A DNA stretch of 64,000 bases, taken from Cyclobacteriaceae bacterium. Lineage in GTDB: Bacteria; Bacteroidota; Bacteroidia; Cytophagales; Cyclobacteriaceae. The position numbers and the translations under genes are program-made. Numbering within the stretch: position 1 is the first letter of the stretch; the number at the start of each line of letters is the position of its first letter. The stretch is taken from contig JANQSI010000010.1 in the NCBI GenBank assembly GCA_028284125.1, forward strand, positions 62,001 to 126,000, written 5' to 3'. The notes beneath the pieces were generated by a model that made no database searches, was not told where the DNA came from, and saw nothing but the letters and a program-made list of their open reading frames with translations. Positions 35,809-44,195 of this stretch are shown here, piece by piece.

Positions 35809-36689
35809 GTGAATTTCCGGCATTTGACCAAACCAAGCCCATTGCAATCATTGGATCTGGAGTAATGGGAACGAAAGTTGCCTGGGCGTGTGCGAAATGC
35901 AACCTGGAGACGAGGGTTTATGACATTGATTTTGAGGGAGTGAAAGCTGCCAAGGAACGAGCAATTGGATGGAGTAGTGAAAATGAGCTAGGCTCGGTTA
36001 AAAAGAATTTCATTCCATGTGAGTCATTGGAGGCGGCAGTCGATGGGGTACAACTGGCCTTCGAAAATGTACCTGAAAAGCTTGATTTGAAAACCAGGGT
36101 TTTACAACAGGTCTCTTCGCATTTAGACTCGAACGCTTACATGGGAAGCAATGCCTCATCGATTACCTGTACACCGCTTGGACAAGCATCTCAACGACCA
36201 ACCCAGTTTTTTAATCTTAATTTTTCTGACCCACTTGAATCCCCGATGGTAGAGTTAATGGGTTCCAATGAAACTTCTACAGAGACGATTCAATTTGCCA
36301 AGGATTGGAGTAAAGCAATCGGAATGATTTGCATACATGTGAAAAAAGAGCAATTGGGTTATTCATTCAATCGCTTGTGGAGAGTGATAAAAAAAGAGAC
36401 ATTGAGGCAGTTGGATCAAGGATATACCACTCCGGAAGATATTGATAAGGCCTGGATGTTAAGTTTCGGAACAGACATAGGACCCTGTGGAATTATGGAT
36501 GAGGTTGGATTGCATACTGTGTTGTCGATTGAGAACATCTACTATCAAAAGAGTGGAGACGAATCAGATAAGCCTCCCAAGATACTCGAGCAGATGGTTG
36601 GAGATGGAAAACTGGGGACGTTGAGAGGAGAAGGATTTTATTCCTATCCCAATCCATCATTTAGAGAACCTGACTTTTTAAAGAGCTAA
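35805..36689 (+). CDS. 3-hydroxyacyl-CoA-dehydrogenase-like NAD oxidoreductase
   Basis: 294 aa. The Rossmann N-terminus has GSGVMG and the acidic NAD-specificity strand end YDIDFEGVKAA. SNASSITCTPLG matches the SNTSSL segment, and the C-terminal helical domain includes GPCGIMDEVGLHTVLSI and LRGEGFYSYP. Length and shape fit the short 3HCDH group (carnitine dehydrogenase, gulonate dehydrogenase), not a crotonase fusion. The usual catalytic His of the HFFNP motif is Gln here (Q134, TQFFNLNFSDP), with about four extra residues before the next acidic residue (E150). The chemistry may therefore differ or the base may be elsewhere. Gene order suggests it oxidises a hydroxy acid before BKACE cleavage. 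Confidence 0.82.
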   Translation: MSEFPAFDQTKPIAIIGSGVMGTKVAWACAKCNLETRVYDIDFEGVKAAKERAIGWSSENELGSVKKNFIPCESLEAAVDGVQLAFENVPEKLDLKTRVLQQVSSHLDSNAYMGSNASSITCTPLGQASQRPTQFFNLNFSDPLESPMVELMGSNETSTETIQFAKDWSKAIGMICIHVKKEQLGYSFNRLWRVIKKETLRQLDQGYTTPEDIDKAWMLSFGTDIGPCGIMDEVGLHTVLSIENIYYQKSGDESDKPPKILEQMVGDGKLGTLRGEGFYSYPNPSFREPDFLKS

Positions 36690-36692
36690 AGC

Positions 36693-38114
36693 ATGACCCA
36701 AAAGAAGGCATTGACCAAATTGGATTATTTCGCCCTTACGTTTGGGATGATCATTGGGATTGGTTGGGTAACTGTACTTGGTTTTTGGTTGGCAGATGCC
36801 GGACCTTTTGGAGCCACATTGGCTTTTGGTATTGGGTTCCTGTTTTTTATACCTGTTGGTCTTTGCTACGCTGAAATGGCCGGTATTTATCCTCATGTGG
36901 GTGGACCTATAGTATATGCACTTCGCGAAATGGGAGTGACTGCCTCTTTTATCACGGGTTGGATGTTGGCACTTACTTTTTTCTTCGTCATCATTTTCGA
37001 AGCGCTATCAGTAGGTTGGTTGATGGAAACCTTGTGGCCATCAAGCATGGGACCTTTGCTGTATAGTTTCATGGGGTCCAACATTTACCTAGGGCATATA
37101 TTGTTTGGAATTGGAATCAATACATTGCTCTGCTTGACAAATTTGAAAGGAGGGTCTAGCTCAGGTATTGCTCAGCAGGCATTAACTGGTGTATTAATCA
37201 TTATCGTCGCAGTATTGATTGGAGCCGCCATTTTTCAAGGAAGTGTTGAGAATCTTACTCCGGTCTTTGTGAAATCCACAAGTGGCTCAATCTGGCCAGG
37301 AGTAATGGCCGTGTTTGTCAGTGTTCCATTCTATTTGACAGGGTTTGAAAGTATCGCCCAGGGGATTTCAGAACGAAGTGAAAACGTATCGGCAAAAACG
37401 ATTGCCAACATTATTATCCTATCGATAGCTTCAGCAGCTTTGTTTTATGTGGCGGTCATTATTTCAGCTGCAGCGGTAGCTCCAAGAGCAGAACTAATTG
37501 GTGCTGAGCTTGCCGCTGCACGAGCTTTTGAAATTGGATTAGGTTCAACCACCTTAATGAAGATTGCCTTGATAGGGGGTCTTTTGGGACTTTTATCTAC
37601 ATGGAATGCCTCGATTTTTGTATTTGTACGAGCAATTCTGGCACTTGGGAAAAATCACATGATCTGGCCAGGCTTTACCAAAACAAGCAAAGGTGGCATT
37701 TCCATCTATGGTATCTCCTTTGCGATTGTGTTTGTAGCATTTGGAGTTTTACTAGGTAAAAACGCCATTATCCCATTGGTGAATAGCAGTTCAACAGCAG
37801 TTGGAATTCTATTTTTCATTGTTTGCCTTACCCTTGTTCTTTCAAGATTAAAAAACCCAAACATGTCCAGACCCTATCGTGCTCCAGGTGGATTGGTTTT
37901 GCCGATTCTTGGTTGTTTGGCGTCATTATACATTGCGATCCTCACCATCATGGATCCGTACACGCTAGGTGAGGGAATTCCTTTAGAGTGGTGGCTTTTT
38001 GGTGGATGGACACTCTTGGGAGTTGTTCTTTGGTTTGTTGGTTCGAATGCTAGAAAGAAAGAGAATTTTGGGTTGGAGAAAATGATCGACGTAATCGAAT
38101 CAGAAGATCTATGA
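36693..38114 (+). CDS. APC-family amino acid/amine permease
   Basis: 473 aa with about 12 TM helices. The N-terminus is typical of APC (LDYFALTFGMIIGIGWV), followed by AEMAGIYPHVGGPIVYALRE in the TM2-3 region. A C-terminal hydrophilic tail (NARKKENFGLEKMIDVIES) is cytoplasmic. It is a proton- or substrate-coupled importer of an amino acid or related amine, probably the pathway substrate. It lies 3 bp after the oxidoreductase gene and overlaps the aconitase X start by four bases, so it belongs to the same transcript. Specificity is not readable. Confidence 0.9.
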   Translation: MTQKKALTKLDYFALTFGMIIGIGWVTVLGFWLADAGPFGATLAFGIGFLFFIPVGLCYAEMAGIYPHVGGPIVYALREMGVTASFITGWMLALTFFFVIIFEALSVGWLMETLWPSSMGPLLYSFMGSNIYLGHILFGIGINTLLCLTNLKGGSSSGIAQQALTGVLIIIVAVLIGAAIFQGSVENLTPVFVKSTSGSIWPGVMAVFVSVPFYLTGFESIAQGISERSENVSAKTIANIIILSIASAALFYVAVIISAAAVAPRAELIGAELAAARAFEIGLGSTTLMKIALIGGLLGLLSTWNASIFVFVRAILALGKNHMIWPGFTKTSKGGISIYGISFAIVFVAFGVLLGKNAIIPLVNSSSTAVGILFFIVCLTLVLSRLKNPNMSRPYRAPGGLVLPILGCLASLYIAILTIMDPYTLGEGIPLEWWLFGGWTLLGVVLWFVGSNARKKENFGLEKMIDVIESEDL

Positions 38115-39922
38115 AGCTCACCAGAGAAGAAAAGGCTATTCTGAATGGACAGGAAGGTTCTGTGATGCAGAAGATCATGGAGACGTTGGTACTCTATGGT
38201 GAAATTTTGGAAGCAGAACGATTGGTGGATATTGAGGGGAATGGACATTTCTCCATTTCCGGTTCTACACCTGGGGTTGATGCTCCAGTTGAACTTCTGG
38301 AAGAATTGGTTGAAGCTGGTCTGAAAACGAAGTTTCCATTTACATTAGATCCACGTGAGCCCCTGGATTTTAGAAACCTCGGAATCACGCCAGAACAGGA
38401 GATGGAATTCAAGCGGATGTTTAAGGACAATGGAAGAGCACAAACCTCTATGAAAAAGCTCGGACTTCAGAATCATGATGCCTATACGTGTTCTCCCTAT
38501 GTTTTTGAAGAAGGCAATATTCCAAAGCAAGGAGACATACTTGCATGGTCTGAATCTTCATGTGTGGTTTATGCTAATTCAGCATTAGGAGCTCGGACTA
38601 ACCGTAATGCGGCAATTCTTGACTTACTTTCAAATATTGCTGGCAAAACTCCAGCGTTTGGTTTGCTTACAGATGAAGGGAGAAAAGCCAATTGGAAAAT
38701 TGAAGTAGCTACGGAAAAATTGCCTAACCCACAATTGCTGGGAGCAGCCATTGGCAGCAAGGTTCAGGATGGAATTCCATATATCATTGGTCTGGAAAAA
38801 TTCTTAGGAAAGGGAATAGACGATACCACACGTGATTACTTAAAGGAAATGGGGGCTGCTTGTGCAGCAATTGGAGCCGTAGCACTCTATCATATTGAAG
38901 GTATTACTCCAGAAGCTGAAGAATTGGGAAATGATCTATTGCTGGTAGATCATCAATCTTATCAGATTACCGATAAAGTTCTCAACGATTTAATTGCTTC
39001 ATATCCAGTAATGTGGAAGGATCCAAATGCAATGCCTAAAAAGGCGATGATTGGATGTCCCCATTTGAGTTTGAGGGAATTGCATGAATGGACCGATCGG
39101 ATCACCAATGCCTTGCATGCAAATGAAAGGGAGACGATTTCAGTCGATACTGTTTTGGTTGCTCCACCCAAAGTCTTGCGTCAATTCAGGCATGATACTC
39201 GGGAAGTATTCGAAAAATTAGATGCTACTGGTGCTCGACTAAGTGGGACTTGCCTCGAATCGTACATGAACAATAGCCTATGTGGAAACGAAGCTGTACT
39301 GACGAACTCGAACAAGCTTCGAACATTCACAAATGCTCGTCTGGTTTTAGACGCCCAATTAGCTGAGATAATTGCCACAGGTAAACTTCCTGAACAGGAA
39401 GATCGAGTAACTACATCTGAAGACAAAGGTTCTCGAGATGAAAAAGCTATTACTACTTCTGTAGCTAATGGAGACAGAAATAAATTTTTCGGAAGACCAT
39501 TGTTCAAAGCAAATGTGAAGACCAAGGCATTGGTCAGTCATACCGGCTTTAATTCTCTTGCAAGTTTCTATAATACTATTCTCACCAATGACGACCAGGC
39601 AATTTGCGGAGATCATGACGCGAAAGCCATTTATGGCAAAAATTTGACAGGTACGGCTTTATGCATTCCAACTACTATTGGATCTACCTCAGCGGGGGCG
39701 GTTTGGGAATTAGTGGCTCGAAGAAAAGTAGCTCCAGCTGTTATTCTTCTTTCAGGCAAAATTGATTCATTGTCTGCGGCTGGTTTGGCACTTGCGGAAA
39801 AATGGGCGAACCACCGAATACCTGCCGTCGATAATCTTGGCGAAGAATTTTTAAGCAGCGTCAAAGAAGGGGATGAGATTTTGGTGAATGAGGATGGGCG
39901 TGTGACAATAGTTCCCTCATGA
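38111..39922 (+). CDS. Aconitase X, fused catalytic and swivelling domains
   Basis: 603 aa. The large AcnX domain (~1-410) carries the probable Fe-S ligands in GCPHLSLREL, SGTCLESYM and NSLCGNEAVLTNS. A variable acidic linker (~420-455) leads to the swivel domain (~460-600; TGTALCIPTTIGSTSAGAVW, APAVILLSGKIDSLSAAG). This single-chain form corresponds to the bacterial fused type, some members of which dehydrate cis-3-hydroxy-L-proline. Archaeal two-chain members dehydrate mevalonate 5-phosphate. Here the neighbours do not include a pyrroline reductase, so another hydroxylated amino or organic acid is possible. It overlaps both neighbours by four bases. Confidence 0.9.
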   Translation: MKLTREEKAILNGQEGSVMQKIMETLVLYGEILEAERLVDIEGNGHFSISGSTPGVDAPVELLEELVEAGLKTKFPFTLDPREPLDFRNLGITPEQEMEFKRMFKDNGRAQTSMKKLGLQNHDAYTCSPYVFEEGNIPKQGDILAWSESSCVVYANSALGARTNRNAAILDLLSNIAGKTPAFGLLTDEGRKANWKIEVATEKLPNPQLLGAAIGSKVQDGIPYIIGLEKFLGKGIDDTTRDYLKEMGAACAAIGAVALYHIEGITPEAEELGNDLLLVDHQSYQITDKVLNDLIASYPVMWKDPNAMPKKAMIGCPHLSLRELHEWTDRITNALHANERETISVDTVLVAPPKVLRQFRHDTREVFEKLDATGARLSGTCLESYMNNSLCGNEAVLTNSNKLRTFTNARLVLDAQLAEIIATGKLPEQEDRVTTSEDKGSRDEKAITTSVANGDRNKFFGRPLFKANVKTKALVSHTGFNSLASFYNTILTNDDQAICGDHDAKAIYGKNLTGTALCIPTTIGSTSAGAVWELVARRKVAPAVILLSGKIDSLSAAGLALAEKWANHRIPAVDNLGEEFLSSVKEGDEILVNEDGRVTIVPS

Positions 39923-40467
39923 AGAATTGCAAGGTCATTTTGATTCATGGAAATCAGACACTTCGATGGGACTATGCCTGGTTGCCATGGGTGAAGGAAG
40001 AACTTGAAAAACTGGGTGTGGAGGTGTTTGCGGAAACTTTTCCAGATTCAATCATTGCTCGAGAAAAATACTGGATAAAGTTCATTGAGAAATATGCGAA
40101 AGCAGATGAGAACACCATTCTGATCGGGCATTCTTCTGGCGCTCTGTGCGCCATGCGATATGCAGAAAAACATCAGATTCTGGGTAGTGTATTGGTAAGC
40201 GCAGCTCATACAGATCTTGATGATGATTTAGAACGCCAGAGTGGTTACTTTGACCGGCCTTGGGATTGGGAAAAGATTAAGAATAATCAACAATGGATCA
40301 TTCAATTTTCTTCAACGGATGATGAATACATTCCAATCGAAGAGGCACAACACATCCACAAATACCTGGATACAGAATATCATGAATTTTCGGACAGAGG
40401 CCACTTTCTTAAAGGGCAATTACAGTTTCCGGAGTTGGTGAGTGAGTTGAAGAGGAAATTGGAGTAG
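39919..40467 (+). CDS. RBBP9/YdeN-type small alpha/beta hydrolase
   Basis: 182 aa, matching the serine hydrolase RBBP9 family in length. It starts VILIHGNQTLRWDYAWLPW. The nucleophile is in GHSSGALCAMRY, the acid in SSTDDEYIP and the His in SDRGHFLKG. It is probably a cytoplasmic esterase, amidase or thioesterase. As the last gene of the AraC-led operon (4-bp overlap with aconitase X), it may hydrolyse a pathway intermediate such as a lactone, lactam or CoA ester. The substrate is unknown. Confidence 0.85.
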   Translation: MKNCKVILIHGNQTLRWDYAWLPWVKEELEKLGVEVFAETFPDSIIAREKYWIKFIEKYAKADENTILIGHSSGALCAMRYAEKHQILGSVLVSAAHTDLDDDLERQSGYFDRPWDWEKIKNNQQWIIQFSSTDDEYIPIEEAQHIHKYLDTEYHEFSDRGHFLKGQLQFPELVSELKRKLE

Positions 40468-40546
40468 TCTGAAAGTCATAGTTGTTAAGAAGATGCTGTT
40501 AAGGGATAAATCTTCCTCACTGGTTATATTTATACAATTCAAACCA

Positions 40547-41044
40547 ATGAAAAATCTACTACCGCTCGCATTAAGCCTATTTTTAGTCACCAGTTGTTCT
40601 TCTGATGAATCATCACCAGAGGAAGAAGTCAATGAGGTCGCTGAGCAGTTTTTGGAAGCACACAATGTGTATCGTACAGAAGTAGGCATTGCAAATTTGA
40701 CTTGGTCAGATGAGTTGGCTCAATCTGCCGCTGAATGGGCTGAAGAGCTTGCGCGTAGTTGTGCCTTTGAACATTCCACCGGAGATTATGGCGAAAATTT
40801 ATGGAAGGGAACTGAAGGTGCATTCACGATTACCCAAGTAGTAGATTCTTGGGGAAGTGAAAAACAAGATTACAACTATAATGACAACAGTTGCACCGAT
40901 GGAGCTGTGTGTGGACATTATACGCAAATCGTATGGGAAGGAACAACAAAAGTAGGATGCGGAATAGCGACCTGCGATGGTTGGGATGTTTGGGTTTGTC
41001 AATATACGCCAGCAGGAAATATCATTGGACAAAAGCCCTATTGA
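40547..41044 (+). CDS. CAP/SCP-domain lipoprotein
   Basis: 165 aa from ATG 40547; the frame opens at 40493 but only 40547 gives a lipoprotein signal (KNLLPLALSLFLVTSC, lipidated Cys at ~17). A Ser/Glu-rich linker is followed by a CAP domain: FLEAHNVYRTEVGIANLTW (CAP1-like His), AAEWAEELA, GENLW, then GHYTQIVWEGTTKVGCG (CAP2) and WVCQYTPAGN. This is a surface or periplasmic protein; CAP domains bind lipids or act in cell-cell contact, and catalysis is not expected. Four mature cysteines may form disulfides. Confidence 0.9.
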   Translation: MKNLLPLALSLFLVTSCSSDESSPEEEVNEVAEQFLEAHNVYRTEVGIANLTWSDELAQSAAEWAEELARSCAFEHSTGDYGENLWKGTEGAFTITQVVDSWGSEKQDYNYNDNSCTDGAVCGHYTQIVWEGTTKVGCGIATCDGWDVWVCQYTPAGNIIGQKPY

Positions 41045-41047
41045 TTT

Positions 41048-41575
41048 CTATTCTTCCTTTCCTGGAAATTTCTTCATTGCTTTACCAACGCCATTCCAAA
41101 TGGATTCTTTGTCGAACTCGGGATTGACATCCAGGTATCTGATGGCATTTGATGTCCAAACCAGTTCCGATGACTTTCTGTCTATCACATCAATGACCAA
41201 ACTTCCCTTTAAAAATCGTTCGTATTCAGGATAAAGTGCAGACAGCCATTCATCTTCAAAATTGGTCGAGTAGGAGGAGCTAACGTCCATAGAGTCTTCT
41301 TTCATGATGACATAGTAGTTGACCACCAAGTCTGATTGATCATCACCTTGCAAATAGCCTTTGTCATGCATGTTCCAAGCGATCGCATTGGAAATTTCAT
41401 TGATTACTCTTTCGTCGTTGTAGTAATCTGGACCTTGATAGACGACTTCACAGCCTTGCATCCAACACCAGGAATTGTATGTAGTGAAATCAGTTTTGGG
41501 ATTTTGATATGTTTTAACCTGTACTGCGCAACCCCATAAGATTGCTAGTGAAAGTAATTTTAGTGAGTTTTTCAT
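41048..41575 (-). CDS. DUF4136 lipoprotein
   Basis: 175 aa. A short hydrophobic leader ends in a lipobox-like ILWGC (Cys ~16). The mature chain opens with the DUF4136 cadence (DFTTYNSWCW), then INEISNAIAWNMHDKGYLQG, DLVVNYYVIM, a short SSSYSTN linker, and ends with FLKGSLVIDVIDRKSSELVW and a final helix GVGKAMKKFPG. DUF4136 proteins are envelope lipoproteins of unknown role. The gene is convergent with the CAP lipoprotein (3 bp between stops) and downstream of a USP gene with a 6-bp gap, so it is likely co-transcribed with the USP. Confidence 0.85.
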   Translation of the reverse strand: MKNSLKLLSLAILWGCAVQVKTYQNPKTDFTTYNSWCWMQGCEVVYQGPDYYNDERVINEISNAIAWNMHDKGYLQGDDQSDLVVNYYVIMKEDSMDVSSSYSTNFEDEWLSALYPEYERFLKGSLVIDVIDRKSSELVWTSNAIRYLDVNPEFDKESIWNGVGKAMKKFPGKEE

Positions 41576-41581
41576 GACCTT

Positions 41582-42493
41582 TTATAATTTGCTTAGCGCT
41601 TTAAAAAAACCGATGTGTTCGTCCTTTATTTTGACAATCCAGGACATGCACCGTTGATTAATCCTTATTAGTTTTTCTGAGGTACTTCCAAGTAAAACGA
41701 CAGATCCAGCGGACTGGCCTTTCGATCCCATCATCACGAGATCATAGTTTCCTTCTTTGCATTCATCATAGATTACTTCAGCTGCCGAAGCTTTTTCAAG
41801 AAGAATACTTTTCAGTTTTAAGTCGACACCCAGAGGTTTTATGAATCGTTCGAATTCTTTTTCTGCATTATTTCTCATGATTTCTGCAAACTCCTCGTAG
41901 CTTTTCCCGGTACTGTAATATCCAATTGGGACGCTGTAAATATGAAGACAGTCTACAGTTATTTCTCCTGATTCTGCAAGTTTGAGAGCCGTTTTCAATG
42001 CATTAAGTGAGTGATTAGAGAAGTCCAAAGCAACAAGAATTTTTTTACTACCTGGCATTCCGGCTTCCGGAATAAATAGAGCAGGGCAAGCGAGACTTCT
42101 TAAAAGTTTGTGTGGAAGAATACCACTGCCATCTTCATGATTTTTTCTTCCGGCAATGAAAAAATCAATATCTTCTTTCTTAACCCAATCAACAAGTGTA
42201 TCAAACGTATCGCCACCTACTACATTTACTTGCCACTTGACGTCCTTGTTATCAAAGCTTTCCCGGACAATTTTTTCCAATTTTTCTTCATATTGTTCTG
42301 CAGGTGTTGGAACTACATCCTTGTACTCCTCGGGTATATAAACAGGAATGTCTAGTTCTTTTTCTACATGAACAAAGTGAATGATATCAGGCTTAATGAT
42401 TCTGCTGAGATGTCCCACACGTTGAATGATTTTATCATCGATGGATGTGAAATCCAGACCAACCATCCATTTTTTATAGTTTGATTCACTCAT
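41582..42493 (-). CDS. Tandem universal stress protein
   Basis: 303 aa with two USP folds (~1-145 and ~148-290). The first has WMVGLDF and FIAGRKNHEDG in place of the usual nucleotide loop; the second has ILVALDFSNHSLNALKTAL and the canonical VMMGSKGQSAGSVVLLGSTSEKLI, so only the second half looks competent for ATP binding. A cytoplasmic stress protein, typically induced by oxygen or energy limitation. A near-FNR box (TGATTTTTATCC, one mismatch) lies around 42547-42558. It is followed closely by the DUF4136 lipoprotein gene. Confidence 0.9.
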   Translation of the reverse strand: MSESNYKKWMVGLDFTSIDDKIIQRVGHLSRIIKPDIIHFVHVEKELDIPVYIPEEYKDVVPTPAEQYEEKLEKIVRESFDNKDVKWQVNVVGGDTFDTLVDWVKKEDIDFFIAGRKNHEDGSGILPHKLLRSLACPALFIPEAGMPGSKKILVALDFSNHSLNALKTALKLAESGEITVDCLHIYSVPIGYYSTGKSYEEFAEIMRNNAEKEFERFIKPLGVDLKLKSILLEKASAAEVIYDECKEGNYDLVMMGSKGQSAGSVVLLGSTSEKLIRINQRCMSWIVKIKDEHIGFFKALSKL

Positions 42494-42707
42494 TCTTACC
42501 TGATTAATATAATCGCAAATTATGCCTGAGGGCTTCTATTCGTTATGATTTTTATCCGTTGCTTTAATGACAAATGCCAGTTATCGTTTTAGGACCATCT
42601 GACATAGAATGTTCCATAGGTGGAATAGATGACATATATGTGTTTGAATTTACGATTTAATAATGAAAATCAACCTGATCGAGCTAGATTCGTAGAAATT
42701 TTAACAG

Positions 42708-43811
42708 ATGGCAGAAACCGTATTCAATCCAGTTAGGTTTGCCTCCGATGCGAGTAAGGAGTTTGGTACCGAAGTGCGCAAGCGAGTATATGATTATTTC
42801 AAAACCAATAATATTTCCAAAACCGGAGATTACCGCATTTGGGCGAAAGCTATCATACTGCCCTTATTATACCTGCTTCCATTTACCGTCATTTTAACTG
42901 GCTGGTTCTCCAGTAATTTGTTTGTATTTTATGGTTTGTGGTTAATCATGGGAATCGGTTTGGCTGGTTGTGGGCTAAGCCTGATGCACGATTTCTGTCA
43001 CGGTTCCGCTTCTAAGAGTAAGTCTGTGAATTTCTTTTTCGGTGAATTAATCATGAGCTTATCTGCCGGTTCTGCTACCAACTGGAAGATCCAGCACAAT
43101 GTACTTCACCACACATACACCAACATCGACGGATATGATGAAGACATTGATCCGGGAGGTTTAATGAGATTTTCTCCAAACCAACCTAAAAAGTCATTTT
43201 ATCGGTATCAGATTTTTTATGCTTGGTTTCTTTATGGACTTCTTACGCTTTATTGGGCGACAACAAAGGACTTTTCTTTTCTAAGGAAATACAATAAGAA
43301 AGGTTTGCTAAAAACTCAAAACACTACCTATGCAAAAGAAGTGACCAAGTTGATCATCCAGAAAATCGTCTACTACTCACTTTTTATTGCGCTTCCAATA
43401 ATCATCCTTGATGTCGCTTGGTGGCATGTAGTTCTAGGCTGGGTATGCATGCATTTTCTGACTGGACTTATTTTATCTTGTATTTTTCAATTGGCTCACA
43501 TTATGCCATCTTCTGAATTTCCACTGCCGGATGAGAGAAGTGAAGTTGAAAATGACCAGGTTGTTCATCAGATGCTCACTACTGCAAACTTTGCTCCGAG
43601 CAACCGACTATTGTCATGGTATGTGGGCGGCTTAAACTATCAGATTGAACATCACCTTTTCCCAAACATTTGTCATGTTCATTATAGAGCATTATCCAAG
43701 ATTGTTAAGGCAACAGCTGAGGAATTTAAACTTCCATATAACTCAGAACCAACCTTTATTGGAGCATTGGTAAGTCATGGAAAAATGCTCAAACAATTGA
43801 GTACTTATTAG
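42708..43811 (+). CDS. Membrane fatty acid desaturase
   Basis: 367 aa, di-iron acyl desaturase with the three His boxes: H94-D-F-C-H (HDFCHG), H130-N-V-L-H-H (HNVLHHTYTN) and Q312-I-E-H-H (QIEHHLFPNICHVHY). Gln in the third box is typical of front-end or acyl-CoA/linoleoyl-CoA-type desaturases, but no fused cytochrome b5 domain is present, so an external electron donor is needed. Four to five TM helices surround the boxes. The role is probably adjustment of membrane lipid unsaturation. It stands alone upstream and overlaps queD by 4 bp in convergent orientation. Confidence 0.93.
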   Translation: MAETVFNPVRFASDASKEFGTEVRKRVYDYFKTNNISKTGDYRIWAKAIILPLLYLLPFTVILTGWFSSNLFVFYGLWLIMGIGLAGCGLSLMHDFCHGSASKSKSVNFFFGELIMSLSAGSATNWKIQHNVLHHTYTNIDGYDEDIDPGGLMRFSPNQPKKSFYRYQIFYAWFLYGLLTLYWATTKDFSFLRKYNKKGLLKTQNTTYAKEVTKLIIQKIVYYSLFIALPIIILDVAWWHVVLGWVCMHFLTGLILSCIFQLAHIMPSSEFPLPDERSEVENDQVVHQMLTTANFAPSNRLLSWYVGGLNYQIEHHLFPNICHVHYRALSKIVKATAEEFKLPYNSEPTFIGALVSHGKMLKQLSTY

Positions 43812-44161
43812 CCTTCGTAAACGGCACCAGAGGTTGGAGTCTCGTCTAATTGAATTTTCTTCAATAGTGGTACACCGGGTTTGATGCGATCCCATAACCA
43901 TTTGGCAATTACTTCGCAGGTTGGATTCTCTAGCCCTTTAATGTCGTTCAAATACTTGTGATCAATTTGATCAATCAAGGGTTTCACTACATCTTTCAGA
44001 TCTTTGAAATCCATCACCCAGCCAAGTTTCTCATCTAGATCGCCTTCGATGAAAACGGTGAGTTTGTAAGTGTGTCCGTGTACCTCTTTGCATTTGTGGC
44101 CATCTGGTACAAACGGTAAGGAATGTGCAGAATCGAATGTGAATTTTTTGAAAATGATCAT
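43808..44161 (-). CDS. queD: 6-pyruvoyl-tetrahydropterin/6-carboxytetrahydropterin synthase
   Basis: 117 aa from ATG 44161; a TTG two codons upstream is less likely. It has the PTPS fold with zinc ligands FDSAHSLP and VHGHTYKL, the catalytic Cys in GHKCKEVHGH, the Asp/His relay around IDHKYLND, and Glu in NPTCEVIAKWLW and the C-terminal LDETPTSGA. In bacteria this length usually means QueD: 7,8-dihydroneopterin triphosphate to 6-carboxy-tetrahydropterin in queuosine synthesis. No other queuosine gene is visible. Just upstream of it in transcription lie tryptophan dioxygenase and kynurenine monooxygenase. Confidence 0.9.
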   Translation of the reverse strand: MIIFKKFTFDSAHSLPFVPDGHKCKEVHGHTYKLTVFIEGDLDEKLGWVMDFKDLKDVVKPLIDQIDHKYLNDIKGLENPTCEVIAKWLWDRIKPGVPLLKKIQLDETPTSGAVYEG

Positions 44162-44195
44162 TGTCAAGGATCAGCTTTGAAACCTTGCTGCAAAG

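Noticed and set aside
35805-36689. L-carnitine dehydrogenase
   Set aside because: BKACE linkage is suggestive, but the catalytic His is missing and no betainyl-CoA thioesterase is clear; kept as a hypothesis only.
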